Origin: Apostichopus japonicus
Lineage: Eukaryota > Echinodermata > Holothuroidea > Aspidochirotida > Stichopodidae
Assembly: GCF_037975245.1 (NCBI RefSeq)
Contig: NC_092562.1
Location: 833,501 to 897,500 of the forward strand
DNA: 64,000 nucleotides
Direction of reading: 5' to 3'
Of this stretch, positions 50,229 through 61,107 are shown piece after piece (position 1 is the first letter of the stretch; each line of letters begins with the position of its first letter). The notes under the pieces are model-generated. The model was given only the letters and a program-made list of their open reading frames with translations. It had not been told where the DNA came from and did no database searches. The position numbers and the translations under genes are program-made.

Positions 50229-53200
50229 GTAAGTTCATTTCTAGTTTCAATCAAATCAAACAGCTTATGCAAAAAACAACTGATAAAATTCGATGTTTTA
50301 ATTTGATTCGAAACCACAGTGTGGGATTATTTGCCATCTTACTCGTAACATAGGCCTAGCCTAGGCCTAACTTGTGAGCCCTAACTTAGCCTAGGCCTAA
50401 CTTAGACTAGGCCTAACGTAAGGCCTAACTGTAACTTGTGAGGCCTAACGTTGGAGTGTAAATGTTACTTGTGAGGCGAACGGTGATATTCACTGTAGGC
50501 TCTATGTATGGGGCAGAATCATGGCGATTATTCGCTACCCAAGTTATAGGACTAGGCCACCATAGGCTAGGTCTAACTTAGGAAATTTTTGATTGAACTT
50601 CAGTTTTGATTTTAGGTTACCAGCACTGGTAACCTAATGTCAAAATTGAAATTTGTCTAAATTTTTCTTTACTAAAAGGAAACAACACATTGAAGAGCGA
50701 AAAAAGAAAATGTTTGGAATTACAGCCAACCCACCACCACCTCCCAAAGAAATGCCTGTTTGCAAACAGCCTCTGAACATTCTCAAATTTTCATAATATA
50801 AGGGGAGCTTGTGTCCCCCTCCCCTTTGAGAAATTTTTCATTACTTGAGGGGCCTTAGCAGCAATCTGGTGCTCTAGTTACAATCTAGTTACATGACCTA
50901 ACTTTATGTTCAAGAATTTTCAGGCATAGTCTGTCCAATATTTATGTTTTTAATTAAGGCGGATAAAAAAGGTAAACAAACAAAATGAAAATTAACCATT
51001 TTGCTTTGATAATGTATTAAACAATTATAGGTCATTTGGTGCTATATGGTGATAATCCATTATGAGAGAACAAAAATATGTTTTCCGCATGAATAGTTTG
51101 GGCGGAAGCATACTTCAGCCCCTCCATCGCAAGAGGGTTTGGGGAAAGTTTACAACGTGAAGAAGAGTTTTGAAAATTGAAATTCATGCAGGGTAGTAGT
51201 GAAGTTTAAGCAATAGCGGTTCACGCCTGGGCCTCTGTGACCTTTTTGGTGAGAAAACAACTGGTTATTGTGATGGTCGATGGAAAGAAGTTTAACTGAT
51301 GAACATAATACGTTTCGTCCTTTGTAAAAAAGTTTTTGTTTGAGTATTTGCTTAACACTACAACTCGCATTTGGGGTGGCACCTGGAGGGTAGATTTTTT
51401 TGGGAAGGGCACGTGCCCCCAGGCCCCCCCTCGGCAACCCCACTGCGCTTCTGGAAACTTGGGAGCTGCGAATTAACATAGTGCCATGGATGCACTTAGT
51501 TGTTTTCTCTGCATATTTTCATGTTTACAATATGCAAGCACTGTTAGTTATCAGTGCCTCTTCTAGGTAGTATTGGTGTTTGTGGCTTCATCATTTCAGT
51601 AATATTTTGAATTTCCAAGGCAGCATTTCATACCACAGTACAGTACTAAGGACTGTGCATCATCTCCTTCATTTAAAAGATTCCACTCGTGAAATGGGGA
51701 CAGATTGTTTTTGGGAATGGGATGGGGTTGTGAGGAATAATAACACTAGGCACTTGATTTCTGGAAGGAACCAATCCTATGTACCACTTTGACCAACACA
51801 CTGCCATTCTCTTGATTGTGGTTTACATAGTTGGCTGTCAAACTGGGACTCCATCTTAATAGTCCAGCTTTAATTGATGATATCTAAGAAAATGGGTCAT
51901 GTTGTTTGCCCAGTAGCCAAACAAAAAGTGAGGGCATGATTCCTCATTAATAGCTGCCTGTCGAAAGAAGACTGTAGGCAGGACCAACACTATAATATTG
52001 GCCTAACCCAGAGCTGTAGCCTGATTAATTAGGCCTAGGCTAGGGGGAACAGTATCCCAGCCTTATACAAGCTATGATACAAGCCATTAACCTCCTTAAG
52101 TCTTTACCCTGCAAAATCATGAGTATTGCTTCTTTTACATATGAATTATTCCATTAAAAAGGTTCTGTGTCACAGTGAAATTGCCCTTTATTGCCTTTGT
52201 AATTGCATGAAGTAGATCTCATGTACAGTATGACTTGACTGCATTATAGCACTTTCTTCCATACATGTAATTAAATCCCAACATCATATCTTTTCTCCAT
52301 GCAGGTTAACAGTGTTATTAGGCACCTGGCTTTCAGAGCATTGTCATCAAGAGTGCAGCACACCTCCAAACTAGCAGCCATTGGTGTGTCACCTTACTTG
52401 CATATCAATGCAATAGCAAAGAGAGGGCTTGCTACAAGTATGTATATATGTATAAATATACAGTAAGTTGGTCAAGTGAGGGGGGCAAAAAACACAACCA
52501 TCGTCATTGGTCTAGACAAGTGTCTCTTTAAAACCTTTTCCATTACTTGCATCCCTAGTAACTGATCCATTTTTTTTGCATCCACTTTTCCAGCTGTGGA
52601 AAAAACTTCAAAAAAGTCACATTGGACGTAAGATTTCATTTCAAATTTGTGGTTTATGTTTGTATGTGGACCCCAGGTTAAGAAATGCTTACCTAGACCA
52701 ACATGGTAGAGATGCTTGTGATGAACTCCCCTCCCCCTCCTCCTCCCCCTCCCAAAGAAAATATCAATGGACATGTTCCATTCATGGTATATATATCACT
52801 CTTTTAATGTTCCTACTTGCACAAGCCTGAAGACTTGGCCAAGTCTACAGTAAATGTGATGTCATCGAGACGCTTGTACTTGAATCGTTCATATCGAGAT
52901 GACTTTCTAAACTTGAAATGATTCCAAATTTGAATTAAAATGTTGAATTGGAAGCCACCAGATGTGTAAGTTGTAATCCACAAGCCCTTGCGGGTTTCTC
53001 CCACATTTGTGGTCGCTTGAAAGCGTGGTAAATATAACTGCTGATTATTCTTATTATTATTATGATTATAATTATATCTCATCTCTACTTGAATTGTTTC
53101 CTCTTACAAAAAACAGATTCTATGACTCAAGTAAAGTTAAAGTAATTTCATAAAATCAGGTCAAAAGGTCACCCTTCTCTTTGAAGGAGAGGAATTATCA

Positions 53201-56200
53201 GGTGCCATCTCGCAAATCAAAGTCATTTTAATTTTGATGAACAGGTACCCAACTGTTTCACCATGTAGCTGTTCAGCAACCAGCTCCCGACTTTGAGGGT
53301 ACAGCCGTGGTCAATGGCGAATTCAAGAACATAAGTCTCAAGGACTATAAGGGAAAATACCTGGTCCTTCTGTTTTACCCTCTTGATTTGTGAGTAAAAG
53401 GTCTAGTTTTAGCATGTTCAATACGAAGTACCGTAATAGTGGGTCTTGCATTTCGCTTATAATCATAGTGTGTATTGGTAAATTTCAGCCTTACCCTTCA
53501 TTTTGATGCACTTGATGCTTGTGATTGAAACTGTACACTTCAATACTGATGCAGCATATATACCAAAACTTTTCTTCAAGTTTTCAAGAGCGCCATAAAA
53601 ATAAAAACTCCGTACCAAGACTCAAACACAAGTGGTGTACTAGAAAGCAAAATCTTTAAATGAAAATGTGGTAATTGCCACAGCAAAAAAAAGATCCAAG
53701 AATGGACAAACTGTGGTATCATTGGAAACCAATAAAATTCACCAGTTGCCACCCAAAAAGAAAAGGCGTTTACTACTTCATATACAAAAACGCAAAATGT
53801 TTTGACTGGACTGGACTGGACGAGTTGCTTGATATCCAGTTATGTGTGAACTCAAGGCTATCAGCAAGATCATAAGAAGCAAACTACTTTGTACTTTAAT
53901 GGCAAAAATGCAACTTGATAAAACTCCCGACTTTTACTTCTTCTTCCTTTCCGACAGTACCTTTGTGTGCCCGACGGAAATCATTGCGTTCAGTCAGAAG
54001 GCCAGTGAATTTCGACAAGTAAACACGCAGGTCATTGGAATCTCAGTTGATTCTCAGTTCTCACATTTGGCCTGGATAAATACTCCAAAAAAGGTAATGT
54101 TAATTCTAGGTATGTGCCACCAATAGCAACTTTCCCCACTGGTTTTGTAAAATCTCGCAAACGCTGCCAAATATCAAAAAGTTTTTGAAATTTCACATTC
54201 TAAGACGATGGCATCCTTTCATCATAAGGGCGTTGTGGTCAAGTGGTTAAGGTAGTGGACTTGTGAGCTAAGGATTACAGGTTCGAGTCCTGGCTAGATC
54301 ATTGCGTTGTGTCCTTGGGCTAGGCGCTTTATCTCCATTGCCTCTCTTCACCCAGGTGTATAAATGGGGACTTGCGAGGTAACTTGTAAATATAGTTGCG
54401 TGCCCGGTTTGTGGCTGCACCCTATGGGAAGTCCTCCGGGGGACACGTGGTTGTGGTGCACTGTGGTGCCTCCTGGTGTGTAGGTATGACAAGTTACCAA
54501 TGACCAGGGTTAAGTTGTAAAAGTTGTGTGAGAGGGCCTTGGCTCTGAACAAGACTGTAAACCTAAAAAATAATAATAATAATAATAATAATTAGCCCCT
54601 TTGCTATATTTTGACTTCTTTATCAAAAGTAATGAAAGGACATACTGAGATGAAAACTCCAGGTTTGTAGGGGTGTAAGCCTTTTCCTTTTTAACTCCCC
54701 TCATACAATCCTTCAAAAGTATGTATTAGCACAGCCTTCCGATTAGACTTTGAGGAGGATGTCTCCAGACACCACCCCCTGTACGTGGGGAGTCACTGTC
54801 AATGACTGCAGGGCTTCCCCCCCCCCCCTAAAAAATGGATCCACAACTGTTTGCAATGGTTTGTTAACATGTGTCAATGTCAGGCTTGTTTGCATCTTAT
54901 TCTGATGTTTATTATTCATTTTGACATATGATTAACAAACTTTATTACAAAACTTTCTGTTTCCTCTCCCAATATCCTTCCGAACAATAGCAACAGTTTG
55001 CTAGGGAATACCAACCAAATATATAGCTTTTTTGGTAAGACACATATCTTAAATCCTGGGATACTCTCTCCATCCAACTTTTCCCCCCTGATACGCCTTG
55101 CAGACTTATAGTAACAGAATATGTTTATAGTGTGAGTAACTGAATGCATTTCTCAGTCTATGATATGCCAATTTCGATCATGGATCGAAGGGACTTGGTC
55201 TCGGTGTTGGATATGTTAGGACTCGATCATTGGCATCTCGAACCACCCAAAAATGCAGAATTTTTTTTTTCGTCTAAACATATTTACAGTATGCTACTGA
55301 CTTCCTGCCCCCACTTCTTCAACTCTTGAGTTCTCAAAAAAACCCCTCTTTACATTTGATACGGTAGTGGAAGCAGTTTATGAAGTATTACTTCAACAGA
55401 AAAGGTTTGCAGTGTAGCGATTAGATCTGTTATTTAAAACCCTCTTGGTAGACTATAAAGTATATGGTTACGTTGGTAATGAATGACCCCTTCTCTTCTT
55501 GAGAAGAACAACAAGTCTTACATTAAATTGGATGGGTTGTATATGGACAAATTCCTTAGCTGAGGTACTGTAGACTTGGTCAGAACACAGAATGCTAGAT
55601 GCTCTCAAGCAATTCCTACCTCGTAAAGCCATATAACATTGTACAACTTTTATTGGACATCAGGAAATCTATTGGTAGGATTAGCTTCATTCTGTTCTAC
55701 ACAGCTTGCTCTATGTGGAAGCATTTACACCCTCTATCCATCTGAATGTCACTGAGAATAGTTCTAAAGAAAATGTTGTAAGAATGTGTTTCTTTGCAAT
55801 ATTTTGTCAGTCCTGTTGTATGTGGAATCTATTAAAGCAAAACTTTGTCAATCTTTCTCAGATCATCAGATGGATAACATAGTTAATTTGCAATGACAAT
55901 AAAAAAGAATGAAACTTTGAAATTGAAATTTTTTATTTCTCGTCATGTAGGAAGGAGGACTTGGATCTCTCAATTTCCCGCTGCTGTCAGATTTGCAGAA
56001 GAAAATTTCTCGAGATTATGGTGTGCTATTGGAAGATGCTGGGGTAGCCTTAAGGTAGGTATCTTCTTATTATTTTCTTTGGTCTGGTGAAGGCTTCTTG
56101 TATTAAGGTTTCTTGTTTCTGTAGTTTTTTTTATTCTTTTTATACTATTTGAGCTTTGCAGTGTCTAACCTTTCTGTTTAGTACTTCATTGATGTTTCCA

Positions 56201-59200
56201 CAAGTGCTGTACAGTACCTTCAGTTTCTTCTGCCTGCATATTTAGTATTAGTAGAAGAACCTTTATCAGTCTGGACTTGGTTCAGCGGTTAGAGTGTCCG
56301 CCTCACAATCCTTAGGTTCCAGGATCAAAATTCTGTCAGGAGCCAGATTCTCTTGACCTATTCATAAAATTGCTGCAGTGCAGTGGTGATGTGCGGAGTC
56401 TTCCGTGGATTTGGTATTTCTGGTTTGTCAACTTGAGAAAAGGGATTTGTTTCTACTCTTCACTTGGTTTCAAAACAACTTTGTTCGTCATGGCTGCACT
56501 GCAGTGATGTCAAATGGGGTGCCTTTCCAGATGCTGGGGCATACACTCTTGACCGTCAGATGGGGATCTTAAATGGCGGTCCCAGGAGCAGGAATGGGAG
56601 CGAATTTACGCCCCTGCCTCGTTATCCTCTGAACACTTATCGAAAAGAGAAGTCTTGGAATATGCCGATGTTCATCCACAATCTAACAAGGATAGGGTCT
56701 CAAATAAGCTACTGTAAGGCTTCCTGTGCCTTAGGGCTGTAAACTAAACTATAAACTAAACATGATCTTAGCAATACCATCAATACCTGTTGTTGTTCAA
56801 AAAAAAAAGGGTTGAATCTAAAACCCTTAAACTGATAAATGAGTGAAACATGTTCTAAATATGTAACTTTGCACAAATGATGCAAATAGTTGTATTGTTT
56901 TACAACAGTTTAGACTTTGGTATATGATGATATTGTAAAGTTTCTATGATGTGTTACTTCTCTTCTCTCAATCATTTATATTCTTTCATGTATAGAGTGA
57001 TTCGTAAACCGCTACAAGCACTCTCCCACCCATGTCGCCTTCGTCTAGCATCTCTACTACGTAAAGTGTCTAGGTCATTGCATTTCATGGATTTTGTCAT
57101 TATGTGTTGTTGTAGTTGATGAATCCAAAATGGCTAGGAAACTTGTAGCAGCTCATTTGAAAACCTATTCATGTAAGATTAAATCCCTATTCATGTTAGG
57201 AATTGTGGGATTAACACTGGCTTTTACGAAGCATTCACTAGTTGCAGAATCATGTTCCCCTCCAAGGGAAGAGGGTCTACCCAGCGTACATTCTCAAATA
57301 CATTCGTACTTGAAGACACCTTGGCAAGTTGTTTTGAAATCAGTGAGAAGACCAAAACCCAATTCACAACCAGAAAAAAAAGAAAATTAGGGATGAGTCC
57401 TGCTCTATGCCGAAGTGCCACATGTTTAAATTACACCCATTGTAACAAGCACGTGGCCATGGAAGTAAAAATGCCAGAGATTTGGTCTGGTCCTGGGTTG
57501 TGAATTGTAGTACCCAGCATTCTAAAGGATGAAATGAGAAATTACACTATGGATTGTTGTTCTTGATTTGGAACAGATGTAAAAGAAAGTGTTACCAAGT
57601 CCAATATAACTGTCCATTTCTCCTTCTGTTTGCTTTTATAATTTCAGGGGCTTGTTCCTCATCGATCCAGACGGTATGGTTAGACACATGAGCGTCAACG
57701 ATTTGCCAGTCGGTCGCTCCGTAGAGGAGGTTCTCAGACTCGTCAAGGCCTTCCAGTTTGTCGAGACTCACGGCGAAGTCTGTCCAGCTGGATGGCAACC
57801 TGACGCAGAAACAGTTAGTATTCTGCGCTTGTTATAATTCTAAGCCAAATTGGTATTGCGTTCAAGGTGACATCCAGCTTCATGTAACCTGTTAGGCACT
57901 ACCTTGTCGTAAGAGGGATGCTGAGGGGCTGCAGCATCCTGCAGCCAGGCTGCATAGAATGTTACCTGCATTGCACCAAACACATAACCAAACTCCATTC
58001 AGTCCATTGCCGATTGTCGAATTTGAATTAAGTGTCCCTGACTTTTGCAACCACTTTATCTCATCAGGCTGCATAGAATGTTTAATTTTGCATCATGCAT
58101 GCATTGCACCAAACACATAACCAAACTCCATTCAGTACATTGCCGATTGTCAAATTTGAATTAAGTGTCCCTGACTTTTGCAACTACTTTATCTCATAAG
58201 GTTGCAAAGGATGTTTCCTTATTGTACAATGCATGCATTGCACCAAACACATAACCAAACTCCATTCAGTCGATTGCCGATTGTCAAATTTCAATTAAGT
58301 ATCACAACTTTTGTAATTACTTTATCTCATAAGGCTGCATAGGATGTTACCTTTTGCGTCATGCATGCATTGCACCAAACACATAACCAAACTCCATTCA
58401 GTCCATTGCCGATTGTCAAATTTGAATTAAGTGTCCCTGACCTTTGTAACTACTTTATCTCATAAGGCTGCATAGGAGGTTTCCTTTTTGTGCAATGCAT
58501 GCATTGCACCAAACACATAACCAAACTCCATTCAGTCGATTGTCTAATTTGAATTAAGTATCATGACTTTTGTAACTACTTGATCTCATAAGGCTGCATA
58601 GGATGTTTCCTTTTTGTGCAATGCATGCATTGCACCAAACACATAACCAAACTCCATTCAGTCCATTGCCGATTGTCAAATTTGAATTAATCGTCCCTGA
58701 CTTTTGTAACTACTTTATCTCATCAGGCTGCATAGGATGTTACCTTTTGCGTCATGCATGCATTGCACCAAACACATAACCAAACTCCATTCAGTCCATT
58801 GCCGATTGTCAAATTTGAATTAAGTGTCCCTGACCTTTGTAACTACTTTATCTCATAAGGCTGCATAGGAGGTTTCCTTTTTGTGCAATGCATGCATTGC
58901 ACCAAACACATAACCAAACTCCATTCAGTCGATTGTCTAATTTGAATTAAGTATCATGACTTTTGTAACTACTTTATCTCATAAGGCTGCATAGGAGGTT
59001 TCCTTTTTGTGCAATGCATGCATTGCACCAAACACATAACCAAACTCCATTCAGTCGATTGTCTAATTTGAATTAAGTATCATGACTTTTGTAACTACTT
59101 TATCTCATAAGGCTGCATAGGAGGTTTCCTTTTTGTGCAATGCATGCATTGCACCAAACACATAACCAAACTCCATTCAGTCGATTGTCTAATTTGAATT

Positions 59201-60902
59201 AAGTATCATGACTTTTGTAACTACTTGATCTCATAAGGCTGCATGGATGTTTCCTTTGTTGTAAATCATGCATTGCACCAAACACATAACCAAACTCCAT
59301 TCAGTCCATTGCAGATTGTCAAATTTGAATTAAGTGTCCCTGACTTTTGTAACTACTTTATCTCATAAGGCTGCATAGGATGTTTCCTTTTTGTGCAATG
59401 CATGCATTGCACCAAACACATAACCAAACTCCATTCAGTCGATTGCCGATTGTCAAATTTGAATTAAGTATCACAACATCTGTAACTACTTTATCTCATA
59501 AGGCTGCATAGGATGTTTCCTTTTTGTGCAATGCATGCATTGCACCAAACACATAACCAAACTCCATTCAGTCGATTGCAGATTGTCAAATTTGAATTAA
59601 ATGTCCCTGACTTTTGTAACTACTTAATCTCATAAGGCTGCATAGAATGTTTCCTTTGTTGTCATGCATGCATTGCACCAAACACATAACCAAACTCCAT
59701 TCAGTCGATTGCAGATTGTCAAATTTGAATTAAGTATCACAACATCTGTAACTACTTAATCTCATAAGGCTGCATAGGAGGTTTCCTTTTTTTGCAATGC
59801 ATGCATTGCACCAAACACATAACCAAACTCCATTCAGTCGATTGCCGATTGTCAAATTTGAATTAAGTGTCCCTGACTTTTGTAACTACTTTATCTCATA
59901 AGGCTGCATAGGATGTTTCCTTTTTGTTCAATGCATGCATTGCACCAAACACATAACCAAACATCATTCAGTCCATTGCTGATTGTCTAATTTGAATTAA
60001 GTATCACAACTTTTGTAACTACTTTATCTCATAAGGCTGCATAGGATGTTTCCTTTTTGTTCAATGCATGCATTGCACCAAACACATAACCAAACTCCAT
60101 TCAGACGATTGCAGATTGTCTAATTTGAATTAAGTATCACGACATCTGTAACTACTTTATCTCATAAGGCTGCATAGGATGTTTCCTTTTTGTGCAATGC
60201 ATGCATTGCACCAAACACATAACCAAACTCCATTCAGTCGATTGCAGATTGTCAAATTTGAATTAAGTGTCCCTGACTTTTGTAACTACTTTATCTCATA
60301 AGGCTGCATAGAATGTTTCCTTTTTGTGCAATGTATGCATTGCACCAAACATAACCAAACTCCATTCAGTCAATTGCAGATTGTCAAATTTGAATTAAGT
60401 GTCCCTGACTTTTGTAACTACTTTATCTCATCAGGCTGCATAGGATGTTACCTTTTGCGTCATGCATGCATTGCACCAAACACACAACCAAACTCCATTC
60501 AGTCGATTGCAGATTGTCAAATTTGAAGTAATTGTCCCTGACTTTTGTAACTACTTTATCTCATAAGGCTGCATAGGATGTTTCCTTTTTGTGCAAGGCA
60601 TGCATTGCACCAAACACATAACCAAACTCCATTCAGTCGATTGCCGATTGTCTAATTTGAATTAAGTGTCCCTGACCTTTTCAACTACTTTATCTCATAA
60701 AGCTGCATAGGATGTTACCTTTGTTGTCATGCATGCATTGCACCAAACACATAACCAAACTTCATTCAGTCGATTGCGATTGTCTAATTTGAATTAAGTA
60801 TCATGACTTTTGCAACTACTTGATCTCATTTTTTCCCCTCCCTCTTTGCAGATAAAACCTGACCCGAAAGGATCCAAAGAGTATTTTGAAAAAGTCAACT
60901 AA
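50220..60902 (+). CDS. PRDX3: Mitochondrial 2-Cys peroxiredoxin, seven exons (whole gene span)
   Basis: PRDX3 reduces hydrogen peroxide in the mitochondrial matrix with electrons from thioredoxin 2. Joining exons 50220-50228, 52305-52437, 53245-53389, 53958-54093, 55951-56054, 57648-57813 and 60852-60902 gives an unbroken 247-residue protein with GT-AG introns throughout. Residues 1 to about 50 are basic and free of acidic residues, as in a matrix targeting peptide. The peroxidatic cysteine is C100 (FVCPTE) and the resolving cysteine C221 (GEVCP), 121 residues apart as in human PRDX3. GGLG (143-146) and the C-terminal YF (242-243), which make eukaryotic enzymes prone to overoxidation, are both present. 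Intron positions match, from memory, those of vertebrate PRDX genes. The start and tiny exon 1 are the least certain part. PRDX1/2 lack the targeting peptide, so PRDX3 is preferred. Confidence 0.93.
50351..50460. repeat. CTAGGCCTAACTT-type short repeats in PRDX3 intron 1
   Basis: AGGCCTAAC or CCTAGGCCTAACTT words occur about seven times in 110 bases, with variable spacing and ACTTGTGAGGCC inserts. TAGGCCTA itself occurs at 50351, 50362, 50392 and 50408. Confidence 0.8.
52305..52437 (+). CDS. PRDX3: PRDX3 exon 2 (mitochondrial targeting region)
   Basis: Acceptor CTCCATGCAG precedes 52305 and donor GTATGT starts at 52438. It encodes residues 4-47 plus the first base of codon 48. The stretch has Arg, His and Lys but no Asp or Glu and ends AKRGLAT. 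This fits a cleavable matrix-targeting sequence and does not belong to the conserved peroxiredoxin fold. Confidence 0.85.
53245..53389 (+). CDS. PRDX3: PRDX3 exon 3 (start of thioredoxin fold)
   Basis: Acceptor ATGAACAG precedes 53245 and donor GTGAGT starts at 53390. It encodes residues 48-95 plus two bases of Phe96. It contains [15 protein letters not shown] and [13 protein letters not shown], the first strands of the peroxiredoxin fold up to the residue before the active-site loop. Confidence 0.95.
53958..54093 (+). CDS. PRDX3: PRDX3 exon 4 (peroxidatic cysteine)
   Basis: Acceptor TTCCGACAG precedes 53958 and donor GTAATG starts at 54094. It encodes residues 97-141, beginning [11 protein letters not shown] with the peroxidatic C100 and its conserved Thr/Pro neighbours. 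It continues to [21 protein letters not shown]. The intron falls just before the GGLG loop, as in the vertebrate genes. Confidence 0.97.
54228..54593 (+). mobile_element. Full-length tRNA-derived SINE with (AAT)n tail in PRDX3 intron 4
   Basis: Perfect pol III boxes: A box TGGTCAAGTGG (54236-54246) and B box GGTTCGAGTCC (54280-54290). The body begins TTGCGTTGTGTCCTTGGGC, which resembles a conserved SINE core seen in many invertebrates. The 3' part ends CTGTAAACCTAAAAA followed by (AAT)n. Length is about 365 bases. No clear target-site duplication was found. A minus-strand frame across it is not a gene. Confidence 0.85.
55951..56054 (+). CDS. PRDX3: PRDX3 exon 5 (GGLG loop)
   Basis: Acceptor CGTCATGTAG precedes 55951 and donor GTAGGT starts at 56055. 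It encodes residues 142-175 plus two bases of Arg176. It has [14 protein letters not shown], then [17 protein letters not shown]. The GGLG motif, with the C-terminal YF, packs over the active site in overoxidation-sensitive peroxiredoxins. Confidence 0.96.
56270..56762 (+). mobile_element. Older tRNA-derived SINE in PRDX3 intron 5
   Basis: A box TGGTTCAGCGG (56278-56288) is intact. A decayed B box (GGATCAAAATT, 56322-56332) follows at tRNA-like spacing. The 3' end GGCTGTAAACTAAAC, followed by ACTATAAACTAAAC, gives a short TAAAC tail. Its 3' end resembles that of the SINE at 54228. An 82-92 residue frame across its body is not a gene. Confidence 0.55.
57648..57813 (+). CDS. PRDX3: PRDX3 exon 6 (resolving cysteine)
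   Basis: Acceptor TATAATTTCAG precedes 57648 and donor GTTAGT starts at 57814. It encodes residues 177-231: [29 protein letters not shown] and [10 protein letters not shown] with resolving C221. GC content is clearly higher than in the flanking introns. Confidence 0.97.
57947..60829 (+). repeat. 22-copy satellite array, about 133-bp monomer, filling PRDX3 intron 6
   Basis: The marker ACCAAACACATAACCAAAC, or a one-indel variant, begins at 57975, 58108, 58242, 58374, 58508, 58634, 58767, 58901, 59027, 59153, 59277, 59411, 59544, 59677, 59810, 59944, 60077, 60210, 60344, 60475, 60609 and 60742. Steps are mostly 132-134 bases, with 124-126 after copies that lack about 7 bases (GATTGTC instead of GATTGCCGATTGTC). 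Most monomers carry a self-complementary GTGCAATGCATGCATTGCAC or a variant. Adjacent copies are nearly identical, so the array is recent or homogenised. Frames across it are not genes. Confidence 0.97.
60852..60902 (+). CDS. PRDX3: PRDX3 exon 7 (C-terminal YF motif and stop)
   Basis: Acceptor TCCCTCTTTGCAG precedes 60852. The exon encodes residues 232-247 ([16 protein letters not shown]) and TAA at 60900-60902. The YF motif at 242-243 is intact. Confidence 0.95.
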   Translation: MKPDPKGSKEYFEKVN

Positions 60903-61107
60903 ATGTTCGGTATTATTTTGATCTTCGTCACAAATAAAAAAAAGTGCAGAGCATAAATTCAGGGACAGAATAATACATGGTAATTCTCAGTAATCCCTGT
61001 GACCTTCATACTAGCTTCATAACAATTGCATCTTTCCATAGTTCAGTCCATTTTGTGGTCATAATTTGGATATTTCCAACGTGATTTTAGTTAAATTTAC
61101 CAATAAA
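60903..61107 (+). terminator. PRDX3: PRDX3 3' UTR with poly-A signals
   Basis: AATAAA occurs at 60933-60938, only 31 bases after the stop, and again at 61102-61107 followed by T-rich sequence. Either could serve; the second gives a more usual UTR length of about 220 bases. Confidence 0.55.

Noticed and set aside
54228-54300. Functional tRNA gene with perfect A and B boxes
   Set aside because: The following sequence is a SINE body with an AAT tail, and the 5' and 3' ends do not form an acceptor stem.
57094-57503. Open frames in PRDX3 intron 5
   Set aside because: They overlap in different frames, lack domain similarity and lie between confirmed exons without splice-site support.
57947-60829. 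CRISPR-like array of repeats
   Set aside because: The whole 133-base monomer repeats with no unique spacers, in an intron of a eukaryotic gene. It is a satellite.
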